This document shows positions 1 through 8,395 of a DNA stretch of 64,000 bases, piece after piece. The stretch is taken from positions 258,501 through 322,500 of the forward strand of contig NZ_CP149571.1 in assembly GCF_037890695.1 (NCBI RefSeq). The letters run 5' to 3'. Each line of letters starts with the position of its first letter. The stretch's first letter is position 1. This stretch comes from Aeromonas jandaei. Its GTDB lineage: Bacteria; Pseudomonadota; Gammaproteobacteria; Enterobacterales; Aeromonadaceae. Below the pieces are notes generated by a model, which was not told the DNA's origin, made no database searches, and saw only the letters and a list, made by a program, of their open reading frames with translations. A program made the translations under genes and the position numbers.

Positions 1-2
1 TC

Positions 3-107
3 CGCCGCCGCTGGCGAGAGCTGGCCCTTGCGCATCATCCGGATCGGGGGGGCGATGCCGAGACCTTTATTCGCATCCGCTGGGGCTGGGAGTGCCTGCG
101 CGGATGA
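3..107 (+). CDS. C-terminal end of a J-domain (DnaJ-related) protein, partial
   Basis: The window opens inside a gene whose last 34 codons read in frame from base 3 to a TGA at 105-107. The peptide contains ELALAHHPDRGGDAETF, which matches helix II, the HPD loop and the start of helix III of a J domain. In DnaJ-related proteins of gammaproteobacteria the J domain lies at the extreme C terminus, which fits. Such proteins stimulate the ATPase of DnaK-type chaperones through the HPD motif. The N-terminal part lies outside the window, so the exact family cannot be stated. Confidence 0.7.
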   Translation, partial: RRRWRELALAHHPDRGGDAETFIRIRWGWECLRG

Positions 108-173
108 TCCGGTTGCCCCCCGCAGGGTGACAGGCATAGACTGGAACCGGATATCCCCTCACAGGAGAGCATC

Positions 174-422
174 ATGACAGTCAGTGAACTTCGTAAGCTC
201 TATCAGCAACATATCCTGCAAGAAGCCGAAATCCTCCACGACGTTGCCATTCCCGGCTGGCTCATCGAATTTCGCGACAAAAAGGGCACCCTGTATGAAC
301 TGACCGATACCCTCGGCTGCCCGGTCAGCTTCGGCACGGTCGATCAGGCACGCGAACATGTGCATCTGGTGGCGGACTGCCCGGTGCAGGTGGAGCACCT
401 CTACCGCTTCTTCGAACGCTAA
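174..422 (+). CDS. Conserved small protein of unknown function (82 aa)
   Basis: The ATG follows a good ribosome binding site (AGGAG, nine bases upstream), and the gene ends just before a strong hairpin terminator at 437-464. The protein is acidic and soluble, with no signal peptide or membrane segment. It has a predicted helical start (MTVSELRKLYQQHIL) followed by mixed sequence containing one Cys near residue 49 and one near 67. I do not recognise a family. It sits 66 bases after the J-domain gene and could share its transcript. That it is a real gene is inferred from the RBS, terminator and coding composition. Confidence 0.6.
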   Translation: MTVSELRKLYQQHILQEAEILHDVAIPGWLIEFRDKKGTLYELTDTLGCPVSFGTVDQAREHVHLVADCPVQVEHLYRFFER

Positions 423-436
423 CACCATCCATCGTT

Positions 437-464
437 AAAAAGGCTCCCGAGGGAGCCTTTTCTG
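437..464. terminator. Bidirectional rho-independent terminator
   Basis: A GC-rich stem (AAGGCTCCC / GGGAGCCTT) with a two-base loop is flanked by A and T runs. It lies between two convergent genes, the small protein ending at 422 and the mscS-type gene ending at 487, and can serve both. Confidence 0.85.
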
Positions 465-486
465 TTCCGGTTGCGTTCCATTCCGC

Positions 487-999
487 TTATTCCGGTTGCA
501 ACGGTTCCGGCGCTTTGGACTCCAGCTTTCTGACCGGCTTTTGCAGGATCAGGTTGGCCGGATAGGTGACCAGATCGCCGTTGTCATCGCGCACCCGCAC
601 ATAGAAGAGACCAATCTCGGTGATGACGCCGGTGACCGAATCATCCTTGTCGAGGATACGGATCCGGTCGCCAATCTTGTAGGGAAAGGCGAAGAAGATG
701 GTTATGCTGGCGGTGATGTTGGAGAGGATCGACCACTGCGCCACCATGGCCACGCCCAATACCGCGAAGAAGGAGGAGGCGAGCACCACCAGCCGCGAGA
801 AGTCGAGCCCCCACACCCCAGCCAGTATCAGCAGGGTGGCGCAGCCGAGCAGAAAGTGGAAAACATGGGCCACGTAAATGACCCGGTTCTCGCTTACCTG
901 CCGGCTCTGGCCAAGGGCCATCAGGCTCTTGTGGATGAGTCGCCGGATCAGGGTGTGACCCAGCAACAGCAGCAGGGTCAAACCGATGGATTGCCACAT
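487..999 (-). CDS. Small MscS-family mechanosensitive channel protein
   Basis: This 170-residue protein has two or three hydrophobic segments in its first 100 residues, followed by an MscS-type beta domain (GDRIRI...VTGVITEIGLFYVRVRDD), where the conserved region after the pore helix is clear. MscS-family channels open under membrane tension to release solutes during osmotic downshock. At 170 residues it is much shorter than E. coli MscS (286) and lacks most of the C-terminal cage. The ATG has a very good RBS (GGAGGAG, six bases upstream). It starts 13 bases after zntB ends, so the two genes are probably co-transcribed. Confidence 0.85.
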   Translation of the reverse strand: MWQSIGLTLLLLLGHTLIRRLIHKSLMALGQSRQVSENRVIYVAHVFHFLLGCATLLILAGVWGLDFSRLVVLASSFFAVLGVAMVAQWSILSNITASITIFFAFPYKIGDRIRILDKDDSVTGVITEIGLFYVRVRDDNGDLVTYPANLILQKPVRKLESKAPEPLQPE

Positions 1000-1012
1000 G
1001 GTTCGCTCCTCC

Positions 1013-1978
1013 CTACCACCAGCGTCGATGTTTGAGCCAGAACGCCAGTCCCACCGCCATCACCACCAGGGATCCGCAGAAGACCCAGAAGGCGGTCGGG
1101 CTCTCGGCCCCCGGCATTCCACCCAGGTTGATGCCAAACAGGCCGGTCAGGAAGCTGGCGGGCAGAAACAGCAGCGCCATCACCGACATCTGGTAGGCAC
1201 GGCGGTTGGTCGCCTCTGCCATCAGGTTGTTGATCTCGTCCGCCAGCACGGCAGTGCGCGCCACCCCGGCATCGAGGTCGTCGAGCCAGCGCCGCAAGCG
1301 GTCGGCGATGTCGAGCAGACGACGGCGGTCATCCTCATCCAGCCAGCTGATCTTCTCGTTGGCGAGGCGCGCCACCAGATCCCGCTGGGGCGAGAGGTAG
1401 CGGCGGATCATGATGAGCTGCTTGCGGATCAGCGCCAGTCGGCCATTGGCCGGCATGTCACGCATCAGCACCATCTCTTCCAGTTCGAGGATCTGGTCGT
1501 GCAGCTCCTCGACAAATTCACCGGCGCGATCGGTCAGGGCATCGCAGATCTCCACCAGCCAGTCGGCCGGGCTATCAGCGCCACCGCCCAGCTTGAGCTG
1601 GTTGAAGACATCCTGTTCGGAGAGCAGCGGCCGGCGCCGGCTGCTGATGATGAGATCCGGGGTGATGTAGATGCGCAGCGCCACCATCTCTTCCGGCCGG
1701 TGATCCTTGTTGCGATTGATGCCGCGCAGGATCAGCAGCACTGTCTCCCCCATCCGGACCAGCTTGGGTCGATTGCTCTGGCCGAGCAGCGACTCTTTTG
1801 CAGCCTCGTTGAGTAGCGGCGTCTGCAGCAGCCAGCGTGCCGCCTCCGGATTGCCGTAGTCCAGATGCAGCCAGCCCGGCTGCTGCTCCGGAATCTCGCT
1901 TCCCGCCGCCAGCGGCGTCATGCCGCCCTTGCCATCCAGGCTCAGGGCATAAATTACATCACTGGGCACCCGATCCAT
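1013..1978 (-). CDS. zntB: Zinc transporter ZntB (CorA superfamily)
   Basis: The protein has a large soluble N-terminal domain followed by two C-terminal transmembrane helices. The signature GIN, which replaces the GMN of CorA magnesium channels in ZntB, follows the first helix (FLTGLFGINLGGMPG). ZntB moves Zn2+ across the inner membrane. I place the start at 1978 (MDRVPSDVIY) because AAGGAG lies seven bases upstream; a longer reading starting at 1999 has no such site. The length (321 aa) matches E. coli ZntB (327). It is the first gene of a pair with the MscS-like gene. Confidence 0.9.
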   Translation of the reverse strand: MDRVPSDVIYALSLDGKGGMTPLAAGSEIPEQQPGWLHLDYGNPEAARWLLQTPLLNEAAKESLLGQSNRPKLVRMGETVLLILRGINRNKDHRPEEMVALRIYITPDLIISSRRRPLLSEQDVFNQLKLGGGADSPADWLVEICDALTDRAGEFVEELHDQILELEEMVLMRDMPANGRLALIRKQLIMIRRYLSPQRDLVARLANEKISWLDEDDRRRLLDIADRLRRWLDDLDAGVARTAVLADEINNLMAEATNRRAYQMSVMALLFLPASFLTGLFGINLGGMPGAESPTAFWVFCGSLVVMAVGLAFWLKHRRWW

Positions 1979-2119
1979 CTCGTCTCCTTCTCGTGTCACA
2001 TGCAGCCCCCAGCTTACACGAAAGGCGGGGCCGACTCAGCCCCGAGCCAGCCTCGGGGGGATTGTGCTACCATGCGCGCTGCCATTTTGTCGTCCGTTTG
2101 ACTACAGGAAAACCATGCC

Positions 2120-2572
2120 ATGCCTATCTGGGTTGATGCCGATGCCTGCCCCATTCCGGTCAAGGAGATCCTCTACCGCGCCGCCCACCGAGCTCAAGTG
2201 GTAACCACCCTGGTGGCCAATCAGGGACTGCGGGTGCCCCCCTCGCCTTTCATCAAAACCCAGCAGGTGGAGAAAGGCTTCGATGTGGCAGATCATGTCA
2301 TCGCCCAGCAGGTCAAACCCGGCGATCTGGTGATCACCGGCGACATCCCTCTCGCCTCCTGGGTGATCGATGCCGGCGGTGAGGCACTCAATCCCCGTGG
2401 CGAGATCTACACCCGCGAAACCATCAAGGCGCGCCTTGGCATGCGCAACTTCATGGAAGAGCTGCGTTCGGCCGGGGTACAAACCGGTGGCCCCGCCCCC
2501 TTCAACGCCGCCGACAAGCAGCGTTTTGCCAACGCCCTCGACAAGTGGCTGGTCAAGGGCAAGCTGGAATAA
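2120..2572 (+). CDS. YaiI/YqxD family protein (UPF0178, DUF188)
   Basis: The 150-residue protein begins [18 protein letters not shown], the hallmark N terminus of the YaiI/YqxD family, and keeps the conserved acidic centre [11 protein letters not shown]. The fold is PIN-like and the acidic residues suggest metal binding, but the substrate is not established for the family. Length and start agree with relatives of about 150 aa. It stands alone between divergent zntB and a periplasmic PepSY gene. Confidence 0.9.
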   Translation: MPIWVDADACPIPVKEILYRAAHRAQVVTTLVANQGLRVPPSPFIKTQQVEKGFDVADHVIAQQVKPGDLVITGDIPLASWVIDAGGEALNPRGEIYTRETIKARLGMRNFMEELRSAGVQTGGPAPFNAADKQRFANALDKWLVKGKLE

Positions 2573-2681
2573 GCGCCGCCCCGGTGCAAGCCGGGGAAAA
2601 TATCTTCCCCCTCTTAACGTTGTCTTAAGTCTTGCCACCTAACCTTGTCGCTGTTGCAACATCAACCGCAAGGAGCAAGCA

Positions 2682-2951
2682 ATGAAACTGACCCCCCTGT
2701 TGTTACTGATCCCCCTGTTGAGCGGCGCAGCTCTGGCTGAGCCACAGTGCACCCAGGCCGACAAGGGCAAATGGCTGAGCGAGGCCGATGCCCAGCAGCA
2801 GATCAAGGCGATGGGCTACGACATCAAGAAGTTCAAGGTCACCAAGACCAACTGCTACGAGATCTACGGCTGGGACAAGGAGAAGCGCAAAGTCGAAATC
2901 TACTTTGATCCGACCGACCTGAAGAAAGTGAAGGAAGAGATCGACGAATAG
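2682..2951 (+). CDS. Periplasmic PepSY-domain small protein
   Basis: An 89-residue protein with a clear signal peptide (MKLTPLLLLIPLLSGAALA, cleaved before EPQC) and a single PepSY-like domain (LSEADAQQQIKAMGYDIKKF...YEIYG...KVEIYFDPTDLKKV). AAGGAG lies a few bases before the ATG. In many gammaproteobacteria such proteins are encoded beside a cytochrome b561-type gene, as here (45-base gap), so the pair is probably one operon. The role is unproven; a part in a periplasmic electron-transfer or metal-reduction unit is an inference from the pairing. Confidence 0.85.
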   Translation: MKLTPLLLLIPLLSGAALAEPQCTQADKGKWLSEADAQQQIKAMGYDIKKFKVTKTNCYEIYGWDKEKRKVEIYFDPTDLKKVKEEIDE

Positions 2952-2995
2952 TGCAGTAACGGGCCGCGCTGGCGGCCCCTCCATGGAGTCTTGCC

Positions 2996-3556
2996 ATGAC
3001 AACCTCATCTGAAGTGAAAGTGTGGGATCCCCTCATCCGGCTGTTTCACTGGGCTACCGTCACCCTCTGCCTGCTCAACTTCTTCGTTCTGGAAGAGGGG
3101 AGCAAGCCCCACCGCTACGTCGGTTATACCCTGGCCTTCCTGCTGCTGGTGAGAGTGGTATGGGGCTTTGCCGGCTCCTACTATGCCCGCTTCGGCCAGT
3201 GGTGGCCGACCCCGGGCAAGGTGCGAAGCTATCTCCAGCAGCTGCTAAAAGGCCGTCACCCCTACTATCTGGGCCACAACCCGATGGGAGCACTGATGAT
3301 CTGGCTGCTGCTCCTGCTGCTGGTGAGCACCATCACCACCGGTTGGCTCACCACCTGGGATGCCTTCTGGGGCGAAGATTGGCTGGAAGAGCTGCACGGC
3401 ACTATCGCCAACACCCTGCTGGCAGCCGTCGGCGTCCACGCCGCCGTAGTGATCCTGACCGACCGCCTCACTCGCAGCGACCTGCTGTGCGCCATGATAG
3501 TGGGCAAAAAACGGGTGCCTGCCGATGCCAGAGTGGAAGACCCGCGCAACGATTGA
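2996..3556 (+). CDS. Cytochrome b561-type inner-membrane protein
   Basis: The 186-residue protein has four hydrophobic segments and begins VKVWDPLIRLFHW, the classic start of the bacterial cytochrome b561/Ni-Fe hydrogenase cytochrome b fold. Its His21, together with His residues in later helices (HRYVGYTLAFLLLVRVVWGF, ELHGTIANTLLAAVGVH), would ligate haem b. These proteins pass electrons between quinol and a periplasmic partner. The usual partner, a c-type cytochrome, is not encoded nearby; the neighbour is the small PepSY protein. Confidence 0.88.
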   Translation: MTTSSEVKVWDPLIRLFHWATVTLCLLNFFVLEEGSKPHRYVGYTLAFLLLVRVVWGFAGSYYARFGQWWPTPGKVRSYLQQLLKGRHPYYLGHNPMGALMIWLLLLLLVSTITTGWLTTWDAFWGEDWLEELHGTIANTLLAAVGVHAAVVILTDRLTRSDLLCAMIVGKKRVPADARVEDPRND

Positions 3557-3646
3557 GCGGGTCGCCCCCACCAGCCCCGCTTTTTTTGCTGCAACGGGCT
3601 ACAACACTGGTAAGATGCGCCGCCATTTTCCCATGTTGTAGCCACC

Positions 3647-4147
3647 ATGACCGCCCAAGGGCACCTGCTCTTCTCCGTTACCTGTACCCTGATCGCCCAC
3701 AAACTGCAGCTGACACCGGCCCTGGCCGATGCCAGCCTGTGGCAGAGCATCCCGATCGCGCTGGCCAGCGCCCTGCTGCCGGATCTCGACCACCCCAAGT
3801 CGCTGCTGGGGCAGCAACTGCCGTGGATCTCCAAGCCTCTGTCGCGCCTCTTTGGCCATCGCGGCTTCACCCACAGCCTGCTGGCGGTCGCTGCTGCCAT
3901 CTGGGGGCTAAACCAGCAGCTGCCGCCCGATACCTTGCCGGTCGGGGTCAAGGATGCCCTGATCGTCGGCTACTTGAGTCATCTGCTGGGGGACTGGCTC
4001 ACCCCGGCGGGCATTCCGCTCTTCTGGCCCATCAAGCGCCGCTATCGTCTGCCGGGCTGGCCGCTCAAAAGCGGTGGCACCATCGAGACCGGCTTTTGCA
4101 CCCTCACCCTGCTGGTCGCGGGCTGGTGGTGTGGCTGGCACCTGTAA
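3647..4147 (+). CDS. YdjM-like inner-membrane metal-dependent hydrolase (DUF457)
   Basis: The 166-residue membrane protein carries the family's His/Asp motifs: a GHLLFS start, LLPDLDHPKS near residue 47, a HRGFTHS motif, and HLLGDWLTPAGIPLFWP. These residues define the DUF457/YdjM hydrolases of the inner membrane. E. coli YdjM is under LexA control; I see no clear LexA box here. The gene ends just before a strong terminator shared with the convergent nupC. Confidence 0.88.
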   Translation: MTAQGHLLFSVTCTLIAHKLQLTPALADASLWQSIPIALASALLPDLDHPKSLLGQQLPWISKPLSRLFGHRGFTHSLLAVAAAIWGLNQQLPPDTLPVGVKDALIVGYLSHLLGDWLTPAGIPLFWPIKRRYRLPGWPLKSGGTIETGFCTLTLLVAGWWCGWHL

Positions 4148-4156
4148 GCCAGAAAC

Positions 4157-4190
4157 AAAAAAGGCCCCTGACCGAAATCAGGGGCCTAAA
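4157..4190. terminator. Bidirectional terminator between ydjM-like gene and nupC
   Basis: Stem AGGCCCCTG / CAGGGGCCT at 4162-4187, preceded by an A run. It lies between two convergent genes and would stop transcripts in both directions; the minus strand has the better T run. Confidence 0.85.
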
Positions 4191-4213
4191 CAGTGGCAAG
4201 TGCCACTAGAGGA

Positions 4214-5420
4214 TCAGAGCATGATGCCTGCGATAACTGCGGAGAGCAGGCTGACCAGCGTAGAACCGTATACCAGCTTCAGACCGAAGCGGGAGACCAT
4301 GTTGCCCTTCTCTTCGTTCAGCGCTTTTACCGCACCGGCGATGATGCCGATGGAGCTGAAGTTGGCGAAGGAGACCATGAAGATGGAGAGGATGCCGACA
4401 GTACGCGGAGAGAGCTGAGCTGCAACCTTGCCCAGATCCATCATGGCCACGAACTCGTTGGTCACCAGCTTGGTCGCCATGATGGAGCCCGCTTGCAGCG
4501 CTTCACCACTCGGGATACCCAGGATCCAGGCGATCGGATAGAAGATGTAACCCATGACGTACTGGAAGTTGACGCCAAACGCCATCTCGAACAGGTAGTT
4601 GACCAGTGCGATCAGGGCGATGAAACCGACCAGCATGGCAGCCACGATAACGGCGACGGAGAAACCGGCCATGATGTACTCGCCCAGCATCTCGAAGAAG
4701 TTCTCTTTCTTCGGAGTATGGTGCTCGTCACCCTCGGCCAGCGCCTTGGCGTCGGTCACGGTATTGTCCGGCTCGTAGGGGTTGATCAGCGACAGCACGA
4801 CGAAGGTACTGAACATGTTGAGCACCAGCGCGGCAACCACGTAGCGCGGCTCGATCAGCTGCATATAGGCACCGACGATGGACATGGAGACGGTGGACAT
4901 GGCAGTGGCGGCCAGGGTGTACATCTGCTTCTCGTTCAGGTGCGGCAGGATGTTCTTGAGCGCGATGAAGTTCTCGGACTGACCGACGATCATGGAGCTG
5001 ATGGCGTTGAAAGACTCCAGCTTGCCCATGCCGTTGATCTTGGCCAGCACGGTACCGATGCCACGGATCACCAGCGGCAGCAGACGGATGTACTGCAGAA
5101 TACCGATCAGCACGGAGATGAAGACGATAGGCATCAGCACCATCAGGAAGAAGGAGAAGGCCCCTTCGTTGACCAGACCACCGAACACAAAGTCGGTACC
5201 CTGTTTGGCAAACTCCATCAACTTGGTAAAGCCGGCGGCAAAGCCACCCACGACTGCCAGACCCACTTCGGAGTTCAGCATGAACCAGGCAAGCGCCAGT
5301 TCGACCACCAGCAGTTGGCCGATATAACGCAGCTTGATCTGTTTCCAGTTGTGGCGGTTAGCCAGCAGAGAGAGGGCAAGGACCGATTACCAGTCCGAGC
5401 ACAAAGTGAACGTATTCCAT
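4214..5420 (-). CDS. nupC: NupC-family nucleoside transporter with an apparent N-terminal frameshift
   Basis: Concentrative nucleoside transporter (CNT family) driven by cation gradients in the inner membrane. The continuous frame from 5308 to 4214 holds the conserved core ([35 protein letters not shown]) but lacks the usual N terminus. The missing part lies just upstream in another frame: an ATG at 5420 gives [12 protein letters not shown] and then runs into a stop after 20 codons. Removing one base from the CC at 5383-5384 joins this to [15 protein letters not shown] and [17 protein letters not shown], giving a normal 401-residue NupC. ATG 5308 has no RBS. Either a sequencing error or a recent mutation explains this. 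Confidence 0.85.
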
Positions 5421-5532
5421 ACCAGTAGCACCTGAGTAAATTGTATTTTTTGACGGCGCCATCATAGACATTTGCATATTTAAAAATCAGATAGCCATCA
5501 CAATCCTGCTCAATAATATGCATGCTAGATAA

Positions 5533-5546
5533 TACAAACGTTTTTA
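5533..5546. promoter_or_regulatory. Candidate PurR/CytR-type operator upstream of nupC
   Basis: TACAAACGTTTTTA keeps the CAAACGTTTT core of the PurR box. It lies about 115 bases before the nupC start. Control of a nucleoside transporter by a LacI-family regulator is plausible, but this rests on one short match. Confidence 0.3.
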
Positions 5547-5741
5547 AATTAATTAAGCAATAAAACCATATTAATCACGCAACATCACTACCAACAAACT
5601 CCATATAAAACATAATGATAGAAAATAAGCAGATGTAAGCGGCGATAGCGGCAGATATTTTCATATCATTTTCATAACAGCCGGTTAATTGCTCTACCCC
5701 CATTTGCGCCGTTTTTTCACCCGATAATTTAATCAGTTGAT

Positions 5742-5757
5742 GCGAAAAACGTTTATC
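5742..5757. promoter_or_regulatory. Second candidate PurR/CytR-like site
   Basis: GCGAAAAACGTTTATC has the AACGTTT centre and an upstream GCGA like the PurR box arm. It lies about 210 bases before dbpA, and its target gene is unclear. Confidence 0.25.
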
Positions 5758-5965
5758 TGCGATGAATAATTAAAAACACGTTTAAAAAATGCCGGCAATT
5801 TACTCCAGGTCTCGCGTGTTTGTTACTTTGGCGACAAATGACCCCAAGATGACCCGATGCGGACCAGTCGTTCAAATTTCCGCCACATCCTGCGCTGGAT
5901 TCTGGTATGATGCGCGCCCCTGGCGCCATGGCGCTGCCCGTTTTTCTCCGAAATAGAGCCTTTTT

Positions 5966-7345
5966 GTGAACAACAGCGAATTTAGCAGCCTGAACCTCTC
6001 CCCCGCCCTGCTCGAGAACCTCACCACTCTGGGTTATCTGCAGATGACCCCGATCCAGGCTCAGAGCCTGCCTCTGGTACTCGACGGCAAAGACTTGATC
6101 GCCAAGGCAAAAACCGGCAGCGGCAAGACCGCCGCCTTCGGCCTCGGCCTGCTCTCCAGCCTCGACGTCAACCGGCTCGAGGTACAGGCGCTGGTGCTCT
6201 GCCCGACTCGCGAACTGGCGGATCAGGTGGCGACCGAGATCCGTCGTCTCGCCAGCACCCTGCCCAACGTCAAGCTGGTGACCCTGTGCGGCGGCACTCC
6301 GACCGCACCGCAATCCGCCACCCTGAGCTTTGGCGCCCACATCGCCGTCGGCACCCCGGGCCGCATTCTCAAGCATCTGGAGCAGGGCACTCTGGAGCTG
6401 GACAGCCTCAAGACGCTGGTGCTGGATGAAGCAGACCGCATGCTGGACATGGGCTTTGGCGAAGATATCAACCGGGTCATCAGCCATGCCCCGCGCGACC
6501 GGCAGACACTGCTCTTCTCCGCCACCTATCCGGAAGGGATCGCCCAGATGAGCCGCGGCGTGCAGCGCAATCCGGTTGAGGTAAGCGTAGAGGCGCTCCA
6601 TGAAGAGAGCGCCATCGAACAGAAGCTCTATGAAGTACCGGCCGGTCAGCGCCTCGACGCCCTCACCTGGCTGCTGAGCCACTATCAGCCAAGCTCCTGC
6701 GTGGTGTTCTGCAACACCAAGCGGGCCTGCAGTGACGTGGCTGACCATCTGGCAGCCAAGGGCTTCTCGGCACTGGCGCTGAACGGCGATCTGGAGCAGC
6801 GTGAGCGGGATCAGGTGCTGGTGCGTTTTGCCAACGGCAGCGCCACCATTCTGGTCGCCACCGACGTGGCGGCTCGCGGCCTCGACATCAAGGAGCTGGG
6901 CGCCGTCATCAACTACGAGCTCACCTATGACCCGGAAGTGCACGTACACCGCATCGGTCGTACCGGCCGCGCCGGTCAGCAGGGTCTGGCCCTGAGCCTC
7001 TATCAGCCGAATGAAGCGCAGCGGGTAAACGTCATCGAGGAGTACCAGCAGGCACCTATGCCGCTGGGGGATCTCGATACCATCGGCCGTGCCATCAAGC
7101 CGCTGGCGCCGCAGATGGTGACCCTCTCCATCGATGCGGGCCGCAAGACCAAGGTGCGCGCTGGTGATATCCTGGGTGCCCTGACCGGTGAAGGCGGCAT
7201 TGCCGGCGCCGATGTGGGCAAGATCCAGATCTCCGAGCAGTACTCCTACGTCGCGGTCAAACAGAGCGTGGCCAAGGCTGCACTCAAGCGGCTGCAGGAA
7301 GGCAAGATCAAGGGTCGCAGCTACCGCGCCCGCAAACTGGGCTAA
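5966..7345 (+). CDS. dbpA: ATP-dependent RNA helicase DbpA
   Basis: DEAD-box helicase that acts in late assembly of the 50S ribosomal subunit and recognises hairpin 92 of 23S rRNA. Residues 48-55 are the Walker A motif AKTGSGKT, residues 154-157 are DEAD, SAT is at 185-187, and the last box reads HRIGRTGRAG. The C-terminal 75 residues (KTKVRAGDILGALTG...) are the DbpA RNA-binding domain that confers specificity. The start is a GTG at 5966. At 459 aa it matches E. coli DbpA (457). A hairpin terminator follows directly. Confidence 0.95.
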   Translation: MNNSEFSSLNLSPALLENLTTLGYLQMTPIQAQSLPLVLDGKDLIAKAKTGSGKTAAFGLGLLSSLDVNRLEVQALVLCPTRELADQVATEIRRLASTLPNVKLVTLCGGTPTAPQSATLSFGAHIAVGTPGRILKHLEQGTLELDSLKTLVLDEADRMLDMGFGEDINRVISHAPRDRQTLLFSATYPEGIAQMSRGVQRNPVEVSVEALHEESAIEQKLYEVPAGQRLDALTWLLSHYQPSSCVVFCNTKRACSDVADHLAAKGFSALALNGDLEQRERDQVLVRFANGSATILVATDVAARGLDIKELGAVINYELTYDPEVHVHRIGRTGRAGQQGLALSLYQPNEAQRVNVIEEYQQAPMPLGDLDTIGRAIKPLAPQMVTLSIDAGRKTKVRAGDILGALTGEGGIAGADVGKIQISEQYSYVAVKQSVAKAALKRLQEGKIKGRSYRARKLG

Positions 7346-7363
7346 GGTTCATCCTGCCCGGAC

Positions 7364-7389
7364 ACAGGCGCCGTCACGGCGCCTGTTTC
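7364..7389 (+). terminator. Terminator after dbpA
   Basis: Eleven-base stem ACAGGCGCCGT / ACGGCGCCTGT with a one-base centre in the DNA repeat (in RNA a slightly shorter stem and a tetraloop), followed by TTTCAT. The T run is short. Confidence 0.65.
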
Positions 7390-7426
7390 ATATCCATCAA
7401 TGCCGCTATCCGGCCAGAGAGACAAC

Positions 7427-7717
7427 ATGCCCCGGACAACCCAGCCAGCCGTCAGCTGCCAGAATTGCGAAGCCTGCTGCTGCCGTCTCGAAGTGATGAT
7501 CATTACCGATACCGGCGTGCCGGATCGCTATATCGAGGAGCGGGAAGGCGAGGTGCCGGTTATGCATCGGCTGGAAGATGGCTGGTGCGCGGCGCTCGAC
7601 CGCAACACCATGATGTGCCGCATCTATGAAGTCAGGCCGCTGATCTGCCGCGATTTCGAGATGGGGGAACCCGACTGCATCGACGAGCGGGACAAGTGGT
7701 TTATCAACCTCAGCTGA
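7427..7717 (+). CDS. YkgJ-family cysteine cluster protein
   Basis: A 96-residue soluble protein with the Cys cluster of the YkgJ family: CQNCEACCCRLE near the N terminus, then CAALD, CRIYEVRPLICRDFEMGEPDC. These cysteines are thought to bind Zn2+ or an Fe-S centre; the function is not established. I start it at 7427 (MPRTTQP), which has a purine-rich GAGAGA upstream, rather than at an ATG nine codons earlier. It ends 18 bases before the convergent STAS-like gene. Confidence 0.85.
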   Translation: MPRTTQPAVSCQNCEACCCRLEVMIITDTGVPDRYIEEREGEVPVMHRLEDGWCAALDRNTMMCRIYEVRPLICRDFEMGEPDCIDERDKWFINLS

Positions 7718-7735
7718 CGTGAGTGGATCGGCTGC

Positions 7736-8128
7736 TCACACTTCGCAGAGCGATAGCTCCTGATCCAGCCAGCGAATGGCAGCCCCCTCCTGCTCGAAAT
7801 AGTGCACCGCCCGAAACGGCAGGCCTTTGAAGATTTGATCAGCCAGATAGCGCTTGAATCCCCCCGACAGCACAACCGCCAGAAAGAGACAGCCGTTCTC
7901 GGCACACCAGCCAAACTGGCGGCGAAAACGGCTCAGCACCTCAGGCCCGGCCGCTTCAAACTCGGTCGCCACCTCGACGATTCCCCAGGGATGCGCCGCC
8001 AACCCGGTCAGCTCACGGGCAAAGTGCGCTTCATAGGCGGCGGCCCCCGCCAGATTGAAGGGGCCGCTCGGCCGGCAGATCATCATCTGCCCCCTGCGTT
8101 CCATCTCGAATTGACCGTGCGGCTGCAT
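7736..8128 (-). CDS. Conserved hypothetical protein, possibly STAS/SpoIIAA-like
   Basis: The 130-residue soluble protein starts at MQPHGQFEMER; an upstream reading of 47 more codons has non-coding character and is rejected. The order beta (MMICRPSGPFNLAGAAAYE), helix, beta (WGIVEVATEFEAAGPEVL), helix, beta (GCLFLAVVLSGGF), helix (YLADQIFKGL) and a late helix with WLDQELS resembles the SpoIIAA/STAS-like fold seen in several Vibrio and Aeromonas proteins. This is a fold-level guess only. It is divergent from the PepSY gene. Confidence 0.65.
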   Translation of the reverse strand: MQPHGQFEMERRGQMMICRPSGPFNLAGAAAYEAHFARELTGLAAHPWGIVEVATEFEAAGPEVLSRFRRQFGWCAENGCLFLAVVLSGGFKRYLADQIFKGLPFRAVHYFEQEGAAIRWLDQELSLCEV

Positions 8129-8395
8129 CCTTGCGTCCCTCTTTTTATTGGCATCCGAAATCGGATTGTTACCATAACGTAATAATTTATATGGGAAAGT
8201 CCAGATAAATCCGGTCTCCCCCCAACCCTTCCCGAGCGGGTTATGTCGCGAATATCCCGCTGGCGGCACCGTCTCGCATGGTCAGACGAATAGCCAGAAT
8301 GTGTGATTGCAGTTAACGAAACGTTGCTGCTATTATCCGCGCCACCACAAACCTTCCACCTACAGAAATGTTTGAACACTCAACAAGGACGGGCA

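Larger units (their letters stand above)
5421..5965. other. AT-rich divergent intergenic region nupC-dbpA (545 bp)
   Basis: There is no convincing gene here. It must hold the divergent promoters for nupC and dbpA and is markedly more AT-rich than its flanks. Three variants of an AAACGTTT core occur, at 5534-5544, 5745-5754 and 5772-5781; two resemble PurR/CytR-type operators and are listed separately. Confidence 0.6.

Noticed and set aside
3022..4209. 395-residue open frame across the cytochrome b and YdjM-like genes
   Set aside because: Composition is that of a shifted reading of two well-supported genes (rich in Arg, Ala, Pro), with no recognisable domain.
4193..5428. 411-residue frame opposite nupC
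   Set aside because: Asp/His/Gln-rich antisense reading of a conserved transporter gene; no RBS.
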